A stretch of DNA of 64,000 nt from Angiostrongylus vasorum. Taxonomy: Eukaryota; Nematoda; Chromadorea; Rhabditida; Metastrongylidae. Below, piece after piece: positions 1 through 11,433 of this stretch (position 1 is its first letter; every line of letters begins with the position of its first letter). The DNA lies in assembly GCA_018806985.1 (NCBI GenBank), contig JADANN010000437.1:2382501-2446500 (forward strand), given 5' to 3'. Below the pieces are notes generated by a model. The model searched no databases, was not told where the DNA came from, and saw only the letters and a list, made by a program, of their open reading frames with translations. The translations under genes and the position numbers were made by a program.

Positions 1-324
1 ATGTGAAGGGATGGGTGACTTGGTTACTCCTGGGCTTGAGATCGTACTAACCTGTACGTGCTAGGCAAAGGCACCTCTAACGATCCTACAAGTGACTAGG
101 TCATGGGAAAAACTTAAGAATCGCTTATTAAAGAATCGGCATTAGTTACTTGCACTGCCCATCCTGACATCATGTCCGGTCCAGATAACCTTTTTTCATT
201 TCATACCCATGCAACTGTCATCCCTTTATGTAGTACGTTCGCTTATCATCATCGCAGGCTATCCCCAACAATGGGGGGTCGCACCTAATTGAATTTTTTA
301 TAATAATGTTAGCCTTATCCTCAG

Positions 325-3300
325 GTTGAGTATATCGAACCACGTAGCAATTTGGTGCCTGGAATACCCATGTACTCCAACAGTGAGCGGATCACCCAGA
401 CGAACTGTTCATCTCTAAATCTGTTTATCAATAAAACGGCTTTTTTCACCGTATGGAATCCGTCTTCCACGTTTATTGTGTAAATCCCAGCACTTCTTGC
501 CTTTGATTCGTTTTCATTCGAATCTGTCATCCACGGAACTCTTCGAACTTTTTGTGTGTGAGTTCGGGAGCTGCATGGGGATTTTTTCCTTCGTTATGAA
601 TCTCTTTGAATGCTGATCGAGTCGGTTCTCCCTGGTGTCTGAGATAGCCGGGCTAGCGCGTTCCAATTTGGATTGCAGAGAATGAACTTTTCCCAGACAA
701 GTCTGGTATCGGTTTCTCGACTCTGGAGAGCGGGCACCACCGTACTAGTGTTGGAAGACATTACTACCATCGCGCTACCCGTTCCTTAAAATTATTTAGG
801 TATATTTAATAACATCTGTTCGTATGATGTTTAGATGGTGATGGAGCAAATCGGCCGACAGCGGTATTTTTTGTGCCGAGCAGAGATTCTCTGAAAGAGA
901 GAAAAGACTATAAGAAACTGTCACCATTGCTGCCCGATGTTAAGGTTAGTCTATTGTTGTAATAAATCTAGTAATTTGTAGTAATCACCGCATGAACATA
1001 TTTCTGTGCTCCCTACCTCATTTCATCGACTGGCATTGCAATGTAATCGATACGTAGACTTTGAATGTGTACCCACAGGTTGAAGTGTGCTAATTGAAAT
1101 ATTCTTTGAAGTATGAGGGCGGTCTTTAGATGAATTACTCGTCTGTTCCTTAGCTTTTAACTCAATAGACGTTTCAAACCATGAAAAACTGAGACAAAGT
1201 ATGCCCTTTCGAAGCTTCCGTTTGAGTTAGGTTGAACCATAAGAAGTTTTGTTACTGCTGTGATAATGAGTTAGGTTGAACCATAAGAAGTTTTGTTACC
1301 GCTGTGATAACTTCAAGAATTACAATTCATAGTGATTGTTTCGAATATTTGAAGCCCTCGAGGTTAGTGCAATTTCATGTTCATTTTGTCATTGAATACG
1401 GTTATATTCTGTAGAGCTATGAAGCTCTGAAAGTTTTTAGACGAACAGAAGTGAATTTAAGATTTTGTTCGCTGACTGTTCGAAGTTTATTGATCTGTGT
1501 CGCTCGGTTCTGGATGTAGCTAAGCTTCCACAATTTGTGTCATTCAAAACAACTGGAGGTTATGAAATCGACTACGGTAAGTAGACGACCTGCTATTGCT
1601 TATTCATTCTTAAAGAACTTTCGCTGAAAAAATTTGCTATCACTTCCGTAAGGTAAGGTTTAGTCCCAGGATAAAGCCTGGATGTATTCTTGCAGTATGC
1701 GCATTCATATAGCGAAGGATAGTCCCAAAGATTGCTATAGACCCTTAACACTTAATTCTTTACTTGATTTGATTTGTATCCATACATGAGAGATGGAGTG
1801 GGCAGGGGTTATCCATTTTGCTGTGCAGAGATGTTTGGCTGTACATTCTATATCAACTCGATAGATTTTCCAACACTGATCAGTTTAGTGAGGTCGAATT
1901 ATTTGTGGGACCTTCACAGCAAAAATACGAAGTAGTTCGTTATACTGATGAGTTTGTTCGCCAAGGCACAAAAAACTTTTCTTGTGTAGAGGGTACCAAC
2001 GAGGGAGAGAATATCAGACATGACAAAGAGACAAGTATATCCAACGTCTCACATCCATTCTTTTCCCCTTTCTACCGACGGTCTAGCAAAATCAGTATTG
2101 CTAATTTTAACTTGTTGTTTACTAACTACTCTTTTTTAACGGCAGGGTATATATTGCGAAATGCAACTTTAATGATGCTACTGCCTACTCTGATTGCTGA
2201 TGGCAAAAGGTCGATAGAACTAGCTGAGAGACAGGCGAAACGAAGGACCGGCATGGTGTGGTGGTGAACGCGTTACTCCCCGGAGAGGACAATAGCGCGT
2301 TCGTTCCCCACCGCAGACACCTGCGGTCCGGAGTTTTGGAAATATCACAGCATCATTAAACTATTGCGAATGTTTTATTTTATTTTACTTTATTTGATCC
2401 GTTTTCACCTCTACTGTGCGTATCCCAGCACTTCTCACATCCAATTCGCTTCCTCGCATCCATCATCCACTAAGGTCTTCCAAGTTTTTATGTTTGGCTC
2501 CGGTTGCTGCTTGAGGTTTTTCATTTCATCTTGAAATTCGTATCTCAATGCTCCCTGGAGTACTGAGATAGCCGGGCTGGAGCGTTCTCAATTGGATTGC
2601 AGAGAGTGATTTTTTCACAGGCAAGTCCGGTACCAGTTTCCCGAATCCGGCGGATTTCGAGATCCGAAGGATGAGAGGCTTGGTTGGCCCAGAGCAGAAT
2701 CGAACTAGCAGCATGCTCGTGATAACGGACATTACTATCACTGCCCGCCCCTATTGCTAATCCAGGGTGTATAACTAGTATGTGTGAGGGAACTTGCCGA
2801 TGGGAGACCCCTACCATTCACAGTGCGTTCAGCAAAAAATTACGCATTGATTAGTTGCAATCAATATAGGAGATCGGGTCTCGTACTACAAATGTTCCTT
2901 TAACCAACAAGAATTCAACTGAGAGTGGCTGTCGACGTACATGTTTTATTTCATGGTTCCATGCCATTATCGTTGATTTTCAATGTCTCTTCGCCAGTGG
3001 AAACCCACTGCAATGATGAAAATTTGCAAACGTTTCAACTGAAAAAAAGGTAAACAACAAGAATTTCAGTAAATAAACCGTCCTATCACGATGTGAGCGT
3101 GTTCATCAAGGATTCACAGGCCTCGCCGCTGCACGTGCTCGACGAGGTCACCTACCAACAGGCGCTAAATAGCGACCAGTTATGGATCATAGACTACTTT
3201 GCGCCGGTCAGTAGAGAGTTACGGTAGCGTCAATGAAAACGCTTGAATTACATCTCAGCAAGATTTCCTTTTCATTTGTTCGATTAGAGAATTTTTAGAA

Positions 3301-6300
3301 TAAAAGAAAAGAAAAAATGGAGGATAAGGAAAAGATACACTAAAAAACTTTCTCGCAAATTTTATACAAATATACATCATGTGACCGAAATTCATTATTG
3401 AAAATACGTAATTGCAGTGGTGCCCTCCATGTTTGAGACTCATCTCGGAATATCGTCGTTTGCACTCAATTATCGATCCAGCCGACGTAGTCATTTCAAA
3501 AATCCGTATCGGTTTACTCGATTGCCAGAAATACAGTCATATTTGCCAAAATGCTGGTGTTCAGAGGTCGGTTCCAGTTCCACTATTTACGTTTATTTTG
3601 GCAGTGACAAAGAAAAAACTGGCTACGAAGCGTGTGATTGGTCGGTTCGTCAAGAGGCGGGTTTTCGAAGTGGCGACCAATCACAGGCATGTGACCAGTT
3701 TTCTTCTGCCACTTCTAAGTTATTTCTGTGATCCGTTTTTTTTTGTGTATCACTATTATGAATAGTTTATTTTGTCTGCACTATCGTATCCAGTTATCCG
3801 ACGAGTGCTCTTCACACTCCGGACAATCGTGTGCACAGATTTGTGGGATACCATACAGGACACTCTTTGTTGGAAGTTATCAATGTAAGTTCTGGTTTAT
3901 TGTGAACATCAAAATTTGTTTAATAATCTTTTAGAAAAGGGGCAGATAGCACAGTGGTAGTGATGCCCTTCATCACGTGCATGGTGCTAGTTCAACTCCG
4001 CTTCGGGCTAACCAAGCCTGTCATCCCTCCGGGCTCGGGAAATTGGTACCGGACTTGTTTGGGAAAAAATCACTCTCCGCAATCCAGTTGGGAACGCGTC
4101 AGCCCTGCTAGCTCAGGAGTGCAGGGAGAATTGCTCGACCAACGCTCCACGACATTCAAGGTGAAACGAAAATCTTTAAGCAGCAACCGAAGCCACACGT
4201 AAAGTTGGAAGAACTTCGTGGACAATGGATGCGAGGAAACGAACTGAATGCGAGAAGTGCTGGGAACTGCAGAGTAGACGTGAAGATAGATCAAATAAAA
4301 TAAACAAAAGCCTAGAAAAAAACTTGCATAAACGAACCATGTGAAGTTCTTACTATATTTTTGTAATAATTTGGTTGTATTTTTGCTTTTCAACATTTAT
4401 TTTTGAATTGTACAAATCGCTGAAGTCTCAAAATATTGCGGCGCGGTTAATATTTAACTGTTTCGCCACCGAAACCAGCTAATTCAGGACTTTTTCTTGA
4501 TGTAATTTATGTATGGGAAATACTCCAATACATGCCACATGAGTTGACCTGCCCAATAACCACTTTGCCACCTTTTTAAAGAATGCTCTGAATCCGGCCG
4601 TTGAGAAGCTGACGCCGAGCACTTTCGTTGAATTGGTCGAGCGTCGTGAAGGTGACACGACGTGGATAGTGGACTTCTTCGCGCCGTGGTGTGGGCCGTG
4701 TCAGCAGGTATCCTTGGCAATTTTTATTTAATGCCTACGGGGTCTTGCAGTGTTTCAATAAGAGCATTGAAGCTCATCTGCTTGTTTAGAGTGTCATATT
4801 TCCGTCAATGGGTTTTCTAGAAGTTTCATAAGGTAATAATATTTGTCCACATTATTTCAGCTGGCTCCAGAACTACAACGGGCCGCACGAGCATTGCGGC
4901 AGTTCGACGAACGGATACACGTTGGTTCCATCGATTGCCAAGAATATGACGCTTTCTGCAAACAGATTTCGATTCCCTATTATCCATCTATTCGGCTTTA
5001 TCCGACAGTTGACACTAAGCGAAGAAAATCCTTTTAGTTAGTTCCTTGTCTCTACTAGAGTCTTGGCTCTTTATTTTTTTCAAGCCTACAGGTAATCTAT
5101 GGCAAGAGAAAAGAAAGTGAGATTCCGGAGAGACTCCCACGTCCGACTTACTATTAACCTTGGCATTGATCAAGTAATTCTTCGTATTCTTGTTGAGCAA
5201 ACACGAGGTGTTATTTTTATTCTTTATTCACGAACAAGCTGACGTTTCGGCGGATTTCGCCTTCATCAGAGCCTGGAAAGGTCGAGTTGACAGCAATCCA
5301 TTTGCCCAAACACCTCCATAACCAAACAGAGAAAACGCTGAACCAAGATTTCAATCACATTGAACACAGCTTTGCACACTCACCGCTTTCTTGAGGTATG
5401 ACCGTCTATGTGCAACGCAAAATTGCATAGTTTGCCCTAATGGTAGAGACGGTGATTGCATGAGCTCGGGTATAGTTTATCTGATCTCCTGTAAGGTGTG
5501 CGGAGACGAATACATGGGCGAAACGGGCAGACCCCTCTGTGTCCGCATAAAAGAACACCTAGTTGGTAAACGTAAACCAAATACCCCACTAGGCACGCAT
5601 AGGACCCAGAGACATAGCGGGGAGGACTTTGAAGTACGTGTCACGATCCTCGCGCAGGAATCGAGAACACAAGCGCGCAAAACTCGCGAGGCGTTCTGGA
5701 TTAATTCCAGAAATCCGAAAATGAACCGCAGGGAAGAATGCCTCATTATCACGCGTGATATTGGGCAGCATATAAGGCTGTTATTTTGATGGGAGGGGGC
5801 ATATTACGCTTCCATGTGAACTCTGTGCGGTTGGCCTCCACGCGACATACTCAGTGGAAGCCTCATAGAAAGCGGCTCTGAGGAAGGCGAGGTCCGCCGA
5901 AGCGTCAGCTTGTTCGTGAACGGGGAATGGAGATAACACCTCGTGTTTGCTCAACAAGAATACGGAGAATTCCGGAGAGAGTTATTTTAGTGAGTATCCG
6001 CAAAATATGTGGAGAAATGCAGACTCAATAGAACGATGGGTACATGGTATGTTGCCGTCGATGGTCACCTCACTTGGGAACGACTTTTGGACCACGGTAA
6101 GGATAACTTATCGCCTTCCTCAGTGTCCCATAAAGTGCTTCAAGATCTGAGATAAGTTGGTTACACTAGATTTCTTCTTTGACAGATGTTAAGATTAGAT
6201 CGTCGAATTTATTCTTTTGTTTTCTGATTCCTGTTAACGAAACTAATGACTTCTTGGATATCGTTTGTTGTAAAAACTTTATGAACAAGACGTTTCACTT

Positions 6301-9300
6301 GTTTGAAGAGAATTAAAGTGCCTAGATAAGTATGATTTCATCGGTTTTTATACTTAGGTTTCTAATAAGTTGCATCAAAAGAATTCTGCATCCACTGTGA
6401 TGTTAAGATATTTGTAAAGCTTGGACCCTAGGCGAGATTCGAACCCATGATTACCTTTTCCTCGGTCTCACACGTGTTACCCACTACGCCACTGAGGACA
6501 TGGCTCTGACTTTCTCTCATCTAGTTTTTTTTTCTACCATAACGGTGCCTTCAACGGAAATGATCTGGGGGTGCACAAATCGGCATTGAACCCAGTTAAG
6601 CTGGAACTGTAGTCGAAATCACATTGTATAACTTTTTTTGTGATGCTAATATTTGCAAAACTTGCGTCCCACGCCAGATTCGAACCTGCGGTTACCCTTT
6701 CTGGGGGGTTACGTGTTACTCACTGCACTACTGAGGCCCCAGCATCCTTTACAGTTTGATTTTTTTCAATGATCTGAGTAAAATTTTACACAACTTTATT
6801 TCTCTATGTGGTGAATTTTTGCAAATAATTTGTTCTTATTTCAACAGTTTCGCTAAAATTAGCTTTATAACGAAAGCGTTTTGTGAGAGATGAGGTATAT
6901 CACACCGTTGGATACTCTTGCTCTGTTATTTCCCACCCACCGCTACTATTGCGCAGCTATTTTCTGGACCTTCATTTAGTATATTTGGCCAGTTTTATTT
7001 ACTGGGATATTTTTTCACTTATAGATATGCCTGTGCTACTTATTATTTGTCCAAAATGCTGTTGTATATGTTGCTAAAATATAAGTTTCTAATGAGATGC
7101 TTTTTGTATTTCAACACCTTCATCAGCTCTGCTTCAGTGGCTTCATAACAAGGTCGTGCAAACCTATGCACTTTTGTTGTTTAACTGGCATGTGGCTTGT
7201 TTGGCAAGATTGCTTGTCTGTCCCAGGGGCTTCTTCCGGGGCGTTCGCAGGTTCACAGTGCAGGAGATCGCAGGGCTTTTTGCTTCAAGGGGAGGTTTTT
7301 CCGCATTGTCACAAAGTCTCCTTCAAGAAGGTATTGACTGACGCCGTATATTTGCTCTTCTGTGAACCTCGAGATCTCGAGATGGTGAGGCAGAACTCAT
7401 TCTCAAGTTGAGTAAAGCTGCTGTAAACGTGCAATTGCACATCACAGTTCGGTACCGCATTAACCCACCTTAGGTAAACCGGTAGACTATGGGATTTTCC
7501 ATCATTGTTTTTAGTGAGAACGATTAATATTGTTTGGTAAGGCATAAAAGGATAGTGTGGCGCAGTGATTGGAGGCACCCTGTAACACGCACATGGGATC
7601 AATTCGCACGCCCGTGGCTCACCAAGCCTTGGCTCATCCCTCCGGGCTCGGCAAATTGGTACCAGACTTGTCTGGGAGGATAGCAGCACTGGCTCGATAT
7701 ATCAGTAGGCCACCGCGAGTCATTGTAAAGGCCAGATATGCATTCAGTCACCTCCAAACGATGCTTAGTGAAGTGGAATGCATGGCGCATCCCTCAGAGA
7801 TTGACCAACGGCGAGAGCTTTATCCTTATCACTTTATCGATATGTCAAATTGATGTTTACGTGCTCCTGAATAAGTCTGGGATTGATTCTTCGTATTCTT
7901 GTTGAGCAAACACGAGGTGCTACTTTTATTCTTTATTCACGAACAAGCTGGCGTTTCGGCGGATTTCGCCTTCCTCAGAGCCTACCCACTATTCTCCTCC
8001 AGAGGCGGTCCTCCAAATACTGAGCACAAAAGTTTTCCTTCGTCTCGCACTTCTTCCACTTGGCGAACATCTCGTTTTGTCGGCTTCGTAGACAGGTGCG
8101 TAGTACTCGCAATTCGATATCCAGTACTCGGCGACTGTCCTGTGGTAGTCCGCATACATCGTGTAGTTGTCTTCGTTTGATGAAGTTGGGGACGATTCGG
8201 TGTTTTAGACAGCAGCCGAGAAAGTGTATTGGCTGTCGATCTAAGACGATCTTTTGTCTTAGTGACAGCGCTTCTTTTACAAGTCGGAAATATCGTGCTA
8301 GTACGTCTCGTAATAACTCCCACGTCCGACTTTCTATTAACCTCTGGTATTGATTGTCGACTCCGGTAAGCGCGAAAGCCAGGTCAGCGCAGGGCACGTA
8401 ATCGAACAAGCGATTGATGAAGTGTGTTGTAGGGCATCTCTATTACCAATGCGCCACACGCCTCCCTGTCACTACAATATTTTAGAACATTCTCTTCAAA
8501 GGTTGCTACTTCATCCTAAAGGTTCCTTTCCTCAGGAAGATCGCCTATGTTGAAAAGGAGTCCGATTTTTCCGGTAGAAAATCCAGTTAAGAGAAAGCCT
8601 TTGGTGGAAATCGTCTTTGTGCTGTGCAAAATCTGGTTGTAAAACTGCTAATTTGCTTCTGAGCGACTTCATGTATCGACTGCCTGTAGTGGTGAACTGA
8701 AGAAACCTGTGGTAACAAGCTGAAAGGATTTTGTCGGGAACATTTTAAACGGCTGATATTCTACTTATAGTGAATAGAAAATATGCTGAAGCATGAACGA
8801 TCCTTTATAAGGGCAAGCAATTCAGCCCTTCAAATGGGTAAATAATAAATCAAAAATACAGTGTTTATCGACCCTTCAGATACCCAGTGTCATCAATGGT
8901 GACGAAAAGAGCTGTACCTTTTTTAGAAATTCTGTCATCCATATATGAGTAGAAGGGTCCGCTAAGATTTTTTAAAACCACACCACGGAGAAGAAACACC
9001 GCCTATTTTCCTGGGGATTCACATGAGCTATTCCTCTGATTAATATGTTAACTAATCCAGCTCCTTCCTGTTAAGGTTCAAATAGCTTGGCGAACAGTTA
9101 ACTATTGGACAAGTAAGAGTGAACTATTCGAGCATACATCTTTGTACATTAGATACAAATATGGAGCCTTTGAAACCACTTTTTCAAAGTTCAGGTTTTG
9201 GATTCGTATGAACCGTGGATGGTGGACTTCTTCGCGCCATGGTGTGGACACTGTGTTCATTTCTCGCCGGTGTATGAACATATAGCAAAGGTTCGAAATC

Positions 9301-11113
9301 TGTTCTTTCGAAATCCCTGAAGTCAAATGAGGTGTAGATTTATTTAGGTGTTTAGAGCTAATAGAATGCGCCACTAATAGTATTTGGGTCTATCTGATCC
9401 AAATGAGATGGAGTTCATCGTCCATCTTTAACGAATTATCGCACATCAGAATTTTCGTCAGCAGTTATAGTCCTGGAAAACGGATCGAATGATTTCTAAT
9501 GAGTATTCAGTTGGATAAAAAATTCCACCTCGTTTTATTGAATAGGGTACAAGGATAAAGCCCTCGGCGTTGATCAATTCCTGAGGGATGCGCCATGCAT
9601 TCGACTTCATTAAGCCTCGTTTGGAGGTGATTGAATGCATATCTGGCCATTACAATTCCTTTACAACTCGCGGTGGCCTACCGATATATCGAGCCAGCGC
9701 TGCCATCCTCCTAGGCAAGTCGTACCAATATGCTGACCCTGGAAGCATGGAGGGCTTGAATGGCCATGGGCGCGGGGATCGATTCCGCGTGTGTGTTGCA
9801 GGGCGCCTCCGACCACTGCACCACTTGCGCCTTTTTTGAATAGGGTACATTGGAAGTATTATTTCTCCAACTGAACTTCACTGCTTCAATTTTTTTCGTG
9901 TTGATAAATGAAAGCGGGGAAGTAATTCTTCATATTCTTGTTTAGCGAACAACAGGTGTTATTTTACTACTTCATTTATACACAAGCTGACGTTTCGGCG
10001 GATTTCGCCTTCCTTAGAGCCAGGAAAGGTCAGGTTTACCGCAACCTGACCAGCCAAACACCTCCATAACCAAACAGAGAAAATGCTAAACCAAGATTTC
10101 AGTCACGTTGAACATAGAATAGCTTCGTCGCCGCATTCATCGCTTTCTATCCTTTAGCTGGGTAGATTGAGGTCAACTTGATATTTCCAGGCTCTGAGAA
10201 AGGCGAAATCCGCCGAGACGTCAGCTTGTGCGTAAAAAATGAAATAAAACAATGCTCCGTGCTTACTAAACAAGAATATGAAGAACTGTTCGATTAATGC
10301 CGAGGTTAATAGAAAGTCGGTCGTGGGAGTTGCTGGGAAGTAAGTTTATTCCAAACTATGTTTCGAACTGAAGTCCGTCCTTGATGCCGAATGGGAATCT
10401 CCTTCAATGGTGTACCGCGTCTTCGTTAAAGTCCTTATAAGTGTAGAACTGCGATGTAGACGAGAAATTCATCTCCCATTTCGTCGGGGTCATCCAAACC
10501 AAGAGGAAGTGCGAACTTTTGTCAAGCAGTTCAACTGTGGATAAGCGCATGCCAGCATTGTTCGTTGCACTTGGAGGAACCACCGATTCGAAAGGCTGCG
10601 AATCTCCATTCGATCCACAAGCTCCGGTTTGCCGCCACTTTTGATGGCCTGCACAGAGAATTGATCTGGACCATCGGGCAACATTTCGCTGAAATCGATT
10701 TTGATATGGATGGGTGGGACCGCATGTGTTTTTTTTCTGCCGTAGAAGGATCATTGAAGTGAAAAGTAAGTACTTGCCGATATCGGTGAATTAACGATGT
10801 CAAACCGCTAGTCAGAAAAAAAAAAACAATTGCCCGAATTTCTGTTTAAAAAATTTTGCTACGATGTCATTTTTTTTCCTAGGCGCTTGACGGCAAAGTG
10901 AAACTAGCGAAAGTGGATTGCGATCAATGGCCAGGAGTTTGCCAAGGAGCTCAGATCCATTCTTATCCGACTGTACGTTTCTATAAGGGACGACAACATA
11001 ACGGAAAGAGACAAGACATCTGGGGTTTACAGCTGGATACGCAAGACAAAAATGCAATAGTACGAATAGTCTTGGAACATTTAGGACATTCAAGAAATCA
11101 CGACGAATTGTAG
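325..11113 (+). CDS. dnj-27: ERdj5/DNAJC10-like ER protein disulfide reductase (3' part, 11 exons)
   Basis: ER-lumen J-domain/thioredoxin protein that reduces disulfides of misfolded clients for ER-associated degradation. Exons read: 325-382 (weakest), 835-944, 1441-1576, 3070-3206, 3418-3566, 3794-3884, 4582-4707, 4861-5036, 5991-6096, 9195-9290 and 10883-11113. All phases join, giving 1416 nt (471 aa plus TAG). Order seen: a redox-inactive thioredoxin-like segment (835-1576, with FADCSKFIDLC), then thioredoxin domains with active sites WCPPC (3418-3432), WCGPC (4687-4701) and WCGHC (9240-9254), then C-terminal HDEL (11099-11110), an ER retrieval signal where the human protein has KDEL. The CPPC and CGPC sites match ERdj5 thioredoxin domains 2 and 4 of the human protein; the last site here is CGHC. 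The J domain and first thioredoxin domain must lie before position 1. Introns 8 to 10 carry transposon insertions, but no exon is broken. Family identity is secure; the first exon is tentative. Confidence 0.9.
476..782 (-). repeat. SINE A (tRNA-derived), in ERdj5 intron
   Basis: On the - strand the head GGGTAGCGCGATGGTAGTAATG gives a Pol III A-box-like segment; CCAGACAAGTCTGG and TCTGAGATAGCC (+ strand) mark the body, and the tail ends near 476. Confidence 0.65.
1224..1311. repeat. 44-bp tandem duplication in ERdj5 intron
   Basis: GAGTTAGGTTGAACCATAAGAAG...GCTGTGATAA occurs at 1224 and 1268 with a single T/C difference; recent duplication. Confidence 0.85.
2125..2375 (+). repeat. Family C repeat, rearranged, in ERdj5 intron
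   Basis: A short reversed tail piece (2125-2190, ACGGCAGGGTATATATTGCG) is fused to a forward copy (2195-2370, GGTGTGGTGGTGAACGCG, GCGTTCGTTCCCC). It lies between ERdj5 exons ending at 1576 and starting at 3070. Confidence 0.65.
2396..2752 (-). repeat. SINE A, in ERdj5 intron
   Basis: Near full length: head GGGCGGGCAGTGATAGTAATG and B-box-like GTTCGATTCTG on the - strand, tail TGCTGGGATACGCACAGTAG. Confidence 0.75.
3939..4300 (+). repeat. SINE A, in ERdj5 intron
   Basis: GGCAGATAGCACAGTGGTAG (A-box region), GCTAGTTCAACTCCG (B-box region), the body AAATTGGTACCGGACTTG, and the tail GAGAAGTGCTGGGAACTGC. Confidence 0.8.
5134..5968 (+). mobile_element. Penelope-like element fragment E1, in ERdj5 intron 8
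   Basis: Structure: a short reversed 5' piece (CTCCCACGTCCGAC...), a terminal repeat of about 100 bp (5175-5280), the 3' end of the PLE ORF, and an inverted copy of the terminal repeat ending at 5968. The two terminal repeats share the core TGACGTTTCGGCGGATTTCGCC / GGCGAGGTCCGCCGAAGCGTCAGC. It is flanked by a 12-bp target duplication ATTCCGGAGAGA (5122-5133 and 5969-5980). No reverse transcriptase part is present, so the copy is 5'-truncated. The insertion ends just before the TTTTAG acceptor of the exon at 5991. Confidence 0.75.
5391..5789 (+). CDS. PLE C-terminal GIY-YIG endonuclease fragment
   Basis: Open 132-codon frame inside E1. It carries the PLE cysteine linker (CATQNCIVCPNGRDGDC) followed by the GIY-YIG nuclease core (GIVYLISCKVCGDEYMGET), an R-x-K-x-H segment (VRIKEHLVGKR) and a terminal conserved block (NRREECLIITRDIG) before TGA. 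Penelope-like retroelements carry this nuclease after the reverse transcriptase; it nicks target DNA to prime reverse transcription. Here the upstream RT is missing, so it is a remnant, though this part is unbroken. Confidence 0.75.
   Translation: MRYDRLCATQNCIVCPNGRDGDCMSSGIVYLISCKVCGDEYMGETGRPLCVRIKEHLVGKRKPNTPLGTHRTQRHSGEDFEVRVTILAQESRTQARKTREAFWINSRNPKMNRREECLIITRDIGQHIRLLF
6424..6502 (-). repeat. tRNA-like element, in ERdj5 intron
   Basis: Reverse strand: AGTGGCGTAGTGGGTAACACG is A-box-like and ATGGGTTCGAATCTCG B-box-like. The would-be acceptor stem does not pair over seven bases and no clean anticodon arm is seen, so it is not called a tRNA gene. Confidence 0.5.
6659..6740 (-). repeat. 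tRNA-like element, second copy
   Basis: Same type as the copy 235 bp upstream: CAGTAGTGCAGTGAGTAACACG and CAGGTTCGAATCTGGCG on the reverse strand, stem again imperfect. Confidence 0.5.
7553..7840 (+). repeat. SINE B (tRNA-derived), in ERdj5 intron
   Basis: AGTGTGGCGCAGTGATTGG (A-box-like), GGGATCAATTCGC (B-box-like), GGTACCAGACTTGTCTGGGAGGATAGCAGC body, and tail GCGCATCCCTCAGAGATTGA. Confidence 0.75.
7885..8409 (-). mobile_element. Penelope-like element 5' fragment with N-terminal ORF
   Basis: On the - strand the frame 8409-7975 (144 codons) contains QRLIESRTWELLRD, followed by a basic helical segment (LRQKIVLDRQPIHFLGCCLKH) of the kind found before the RT domain in PLEs. It is joined at 7885-7985 to the same terminal repeat seen in E1 and E2. 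The E1 left end is the start of this same ORF in reverse, which links the pieces into one family. No RT follows. Assignment is by linkage and general resemblance. Confidence 0.55.
9548..9842 (-). repeat. SINE B, in ERdj5 intron
   Basis: Reversed copy: AACTCCTGAGGGATGCGCC-type tail at 9570, body GCGCTGCCATCCTCCTAGGC and head GGGCGCCTCCGACCACTGCACC near 9805. Confidence 0.75.
9921..10345 (+). mobile_element. Internally deleted PLE (two terminal repeats plus ORF start)
   Basis: Left terminal repeat 9921-10020 and inverted right repeat 10190-10285 flank a short remnant with no endonuclease. The start of the N-terminal ORF follows (CGAGGTTAATAGAAAGTCGG, 10301-10320). Located in the last ERdj5 intron. 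It looks like a solo or deletion derivative of the E1/E2 family. Confidence 0.6.
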
Positions 11114-11306
11114 GGACTCTATTTATGTCGTTTTCTTTTCTGCTGCTTGTCATCACTTTTCATCTGTCATCTGTCAATATCTGTTTAGAAAATTAATAAG
11201 AAATAGGAAATGAGGAATTTAGGAAGATGAAATAATTTATTGGTTTAGAAAAAAAGAAGTTTTATAGGAATTGTTAGATGACAGCGATTTGAAATGTTCT
11301 TTCCAT

Positions 11307-11429
11307 TCATTGGACCTTGGTGTCACAGACGTGCTTGTTATCTCCGTCTTCTCGGCATTTCCAACGATTTTTAAGAGTAGGAAAACCTGATTTTTCCGAA
11401 CTTTCTGGGTTTTGTGTGCATAACACCTT
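11307..11429 (-). CDS. Orphan terminal exon of an unidentified - strand gene
   Basis: Open 41-codon stretch ending in TGA (11309-11307), preceded on the - strand by a TTATAG acceptor at 11433-11430. The peptide is polar with three cysteines (KVLCTQNPE at the start, NRWKCREDGDNKHVCDTKVQ at the end). Codon choice looks coding-like. It sits tail-to-tail with the ERdj5 gene, about 190 bp apart. I could not find the upstream exons, which would have to lie to the right in repeat-rich DNA. Function is not recognised. It could be a chance ORF. Confidence 0.35.
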   Translation of the reverse strand, partial: KVLCTQNPESSEKSGFPTLKNRWKCREDGDNKHVCDTKVQ

Positions 11430-11433
11430 CTAT

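Noticed and set aside
1818..2130. Protein-like + strand ORF (DRFSNTDQFSEVELFVG) inside an ERdj5 intron
   Set aside because: The flanking ERdj5 exons (1441-1576 and 3070-3206) join in phase without it and match the family; it runs into a family C repeat.
6424..6740. Possible functional tRNA genes
   Set aside because: A- and B-box-like motifs are present, but acceptor stems do not pair and the anticodon arm is not clean; treated as tRNA-like repeats.
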